From Gaetbulibacter saemankumensis DSM 17032 (GTDB lineage: Bacteria; Bacteroidota; Bacteroidia; Flavobacteriales; Flavobacteriaceae): DNA of 64,000 nucleotides. Below the pieces are notes generated by a model. It made no database searches, was not told the DNA's origin, and worked only from the letters and a program-made list of their open reading frames with translations. The stretch spans positions 665,492 through 729,491 of the forward strand of contig NZ_KE384430.1 in NCBI RefSeq assembly GCF_000425645.1, written 5' to 3'. Shown here in pieces: positions 63,447 through 64,000 of this stretch; position 1 is the stretch's first letter; each line of letters opens with the position of its first letter. A program made the translations under genes and the position numbers.

Positions 63447-64000
63447 TTGAGACGTTTTCTTATTTTAATTTTATTACTACCAGGTGTTTTACTGGCACAG
63501 CATAGTATAAGAGGGGTGTTTTCACCACCCGAAGATTATGAAGTAGCCTTGTTGTATAAGGTAAAGCCTACTATTTCAGAATATGTAACTAACACTGTAG
63601 TAGCTGAAGATGGCAGTTTTAGTTTTACACTTGATTCTACGCAAACAAAAGGTATGTACCGCATTGTTTATGCCGCACCACAGGAAGATTATAATTTCGA
63701 CATTCTTTATAATGGTAAGGAAGATATCGCTTTAACTTTTAATAGTGAAACGGGTGTGCATTACAAGTCATCGGCTGAGAATAAATTATTAGCGTCGTAT
63801 ACAAATAGCATGTCTATGGTTACAACCAGTATTAGTAAGTTCTATCAAGAAAAAAGTACAGACACGCTGGCTTTGTTGTCTATTTTTAAAACTCAGCGTA
63901 ATGCTCAAAAGAATTACGAAAAATTAGCTAAGGGAACACTGGCTTTAAATTTTATTAAAGCTAACCGACCATTTGTTCCTGAAGGATTTGTAAATGTAGC
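63447..64000 (+). CDS. Exported DUF4369/thioredoxin-like protein, truncated by window end
   Basis: A TTG start (about 36 bases after mfd) opens at least 184 codons that run off the right edge. The first 17 residues are a signal peptide (MRRFLILILLLPGVLLAQ), followed by a beta-rich domain (DYEVALLYKVKP, GSFSFTLDS, YNFDILYNGKEDIALTF) like the DUF4369-type N-terminal domain of flavobacterial TlpA-like thioredoxins. The thioredoxin part, if present, lies outside. Spacing suggests co-transcription with mfd. Confidence 0.7.
   Translation, partial: MRRFLILILLLPGVLLAQHSIRGVFSPPEDYEVALLYKVKPTISEYVTNTVVAEDGSFSFTLDSTQTKGMYRIVYAAPQEDYNFDILYNGKEDIALTFNSETGVHYKSSAENKLLASYTNSMSMVTTSISKFYQEKSTDTLALLSIFKTQRNAQKNYEKLAKGTLALNFIKANRPFVPEGFVNV

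Overview
The window is a 64 kb, gene-dense, AT-rich stretch of chromosome from a member of the Bacteroidota, most likely a marine Flavobacteriaceae. Three kinds of evidence point there. First, marker genes: the gliding lipoprotein gldH, RicT/PSP1, DUF4292, an HU-CCDC81/SPOR protein and an ECF sigma factor paired with a beta-barrel protein. Second, genes lack obvious Shine-Dalgarno sites. Third, promoters carry the Bacteroidota -7 box TAnnTTTG (for example before trpS, trhO, hemA, metG and mfd). The genus cannot be fixed from this sequence. There are no rRNA or tRNA genes, CRISPR arrays, insertion sequences or prophage genes; almost everything is core chromosome.

Layout. 0.2-6.6 kb is a plus-strand envelope operon (flippase, dut, sugar nucleotidyltransferase, TPR protein, DUF4292 lipoprotein, EnvC-like protein). 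6.6-15 kb holds a thioesterase, an HU/SPOR protein, dprA, trpS, plsC, a lipoprotein/ECF sigma/transmembrane beta-barrel trio, and recA. 15-17.6 kb is a tRNA U34 hydroxylation cluster (trhO, trhP, ferredoxin). 17.7-23.8 kb holds ricT, gldH, PBP1A, the CoA-transferase pair scoAB and a small ORF. 23.8-36 kb is a long minus-strand run: peptide ABC ATPase, 3'-5' exonuclease, serine hydrolase, ogt, a CNNM/CBS protein, then heme genes hemB, YchJ-like, hemF, EI24, hemE, hemCD and hemA. An AraC regulator and small ORFs separate this from the plus-strand heme arm hemH-MATE-hemJ (36.2-40.6 kb). 40.7-44.1 kb has a histidine kinase, enoyl-CoA hydratase and radical SAM protein. 44.1-46.2 kb contains a secreted protein gene, the gutted remains of its tandem duplicate, and an AraC regulator. 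46.2-64 kb holds lipid genes (acyl-ACP desaturase, PlsC), bacilliredoxin, DnaJ/TerB, LD-carboxypeptidase, metG, ferritin with an unlisted small Cys-rich protein, three envelope lipoproteins, tex, terB, mfd and a truncated gene at the right edge.

How the parts fit. The heme locus encodes every step from glutamyl-tRNA to heme except glutamate-1-semialdehyde aminotransferase, using the oxygen-dependent HemF and the HemJ-type oxidase. The trh cluster carries both known enzymes for 5-hydroxyuridine at tRNA position 34, one oxygen-dependent and one prephenate-dependent, plus a ferredoxin. The most unusual items are: (1) an orphan promoter-hairpin-terminator unit left by an internally deleted gene duplicate at 44.97-45.15 kb, which could make a small RNA; (2) a protein with an anti-sigma-like cytoplasmic end and an outer-membrane barrel joined by a ~190-residue linker; (3) the trhO-trhP-ferredoxin cluster; and (4) a Lys/Cys-rich 53-residue protein with a TTG start beside ferritin.
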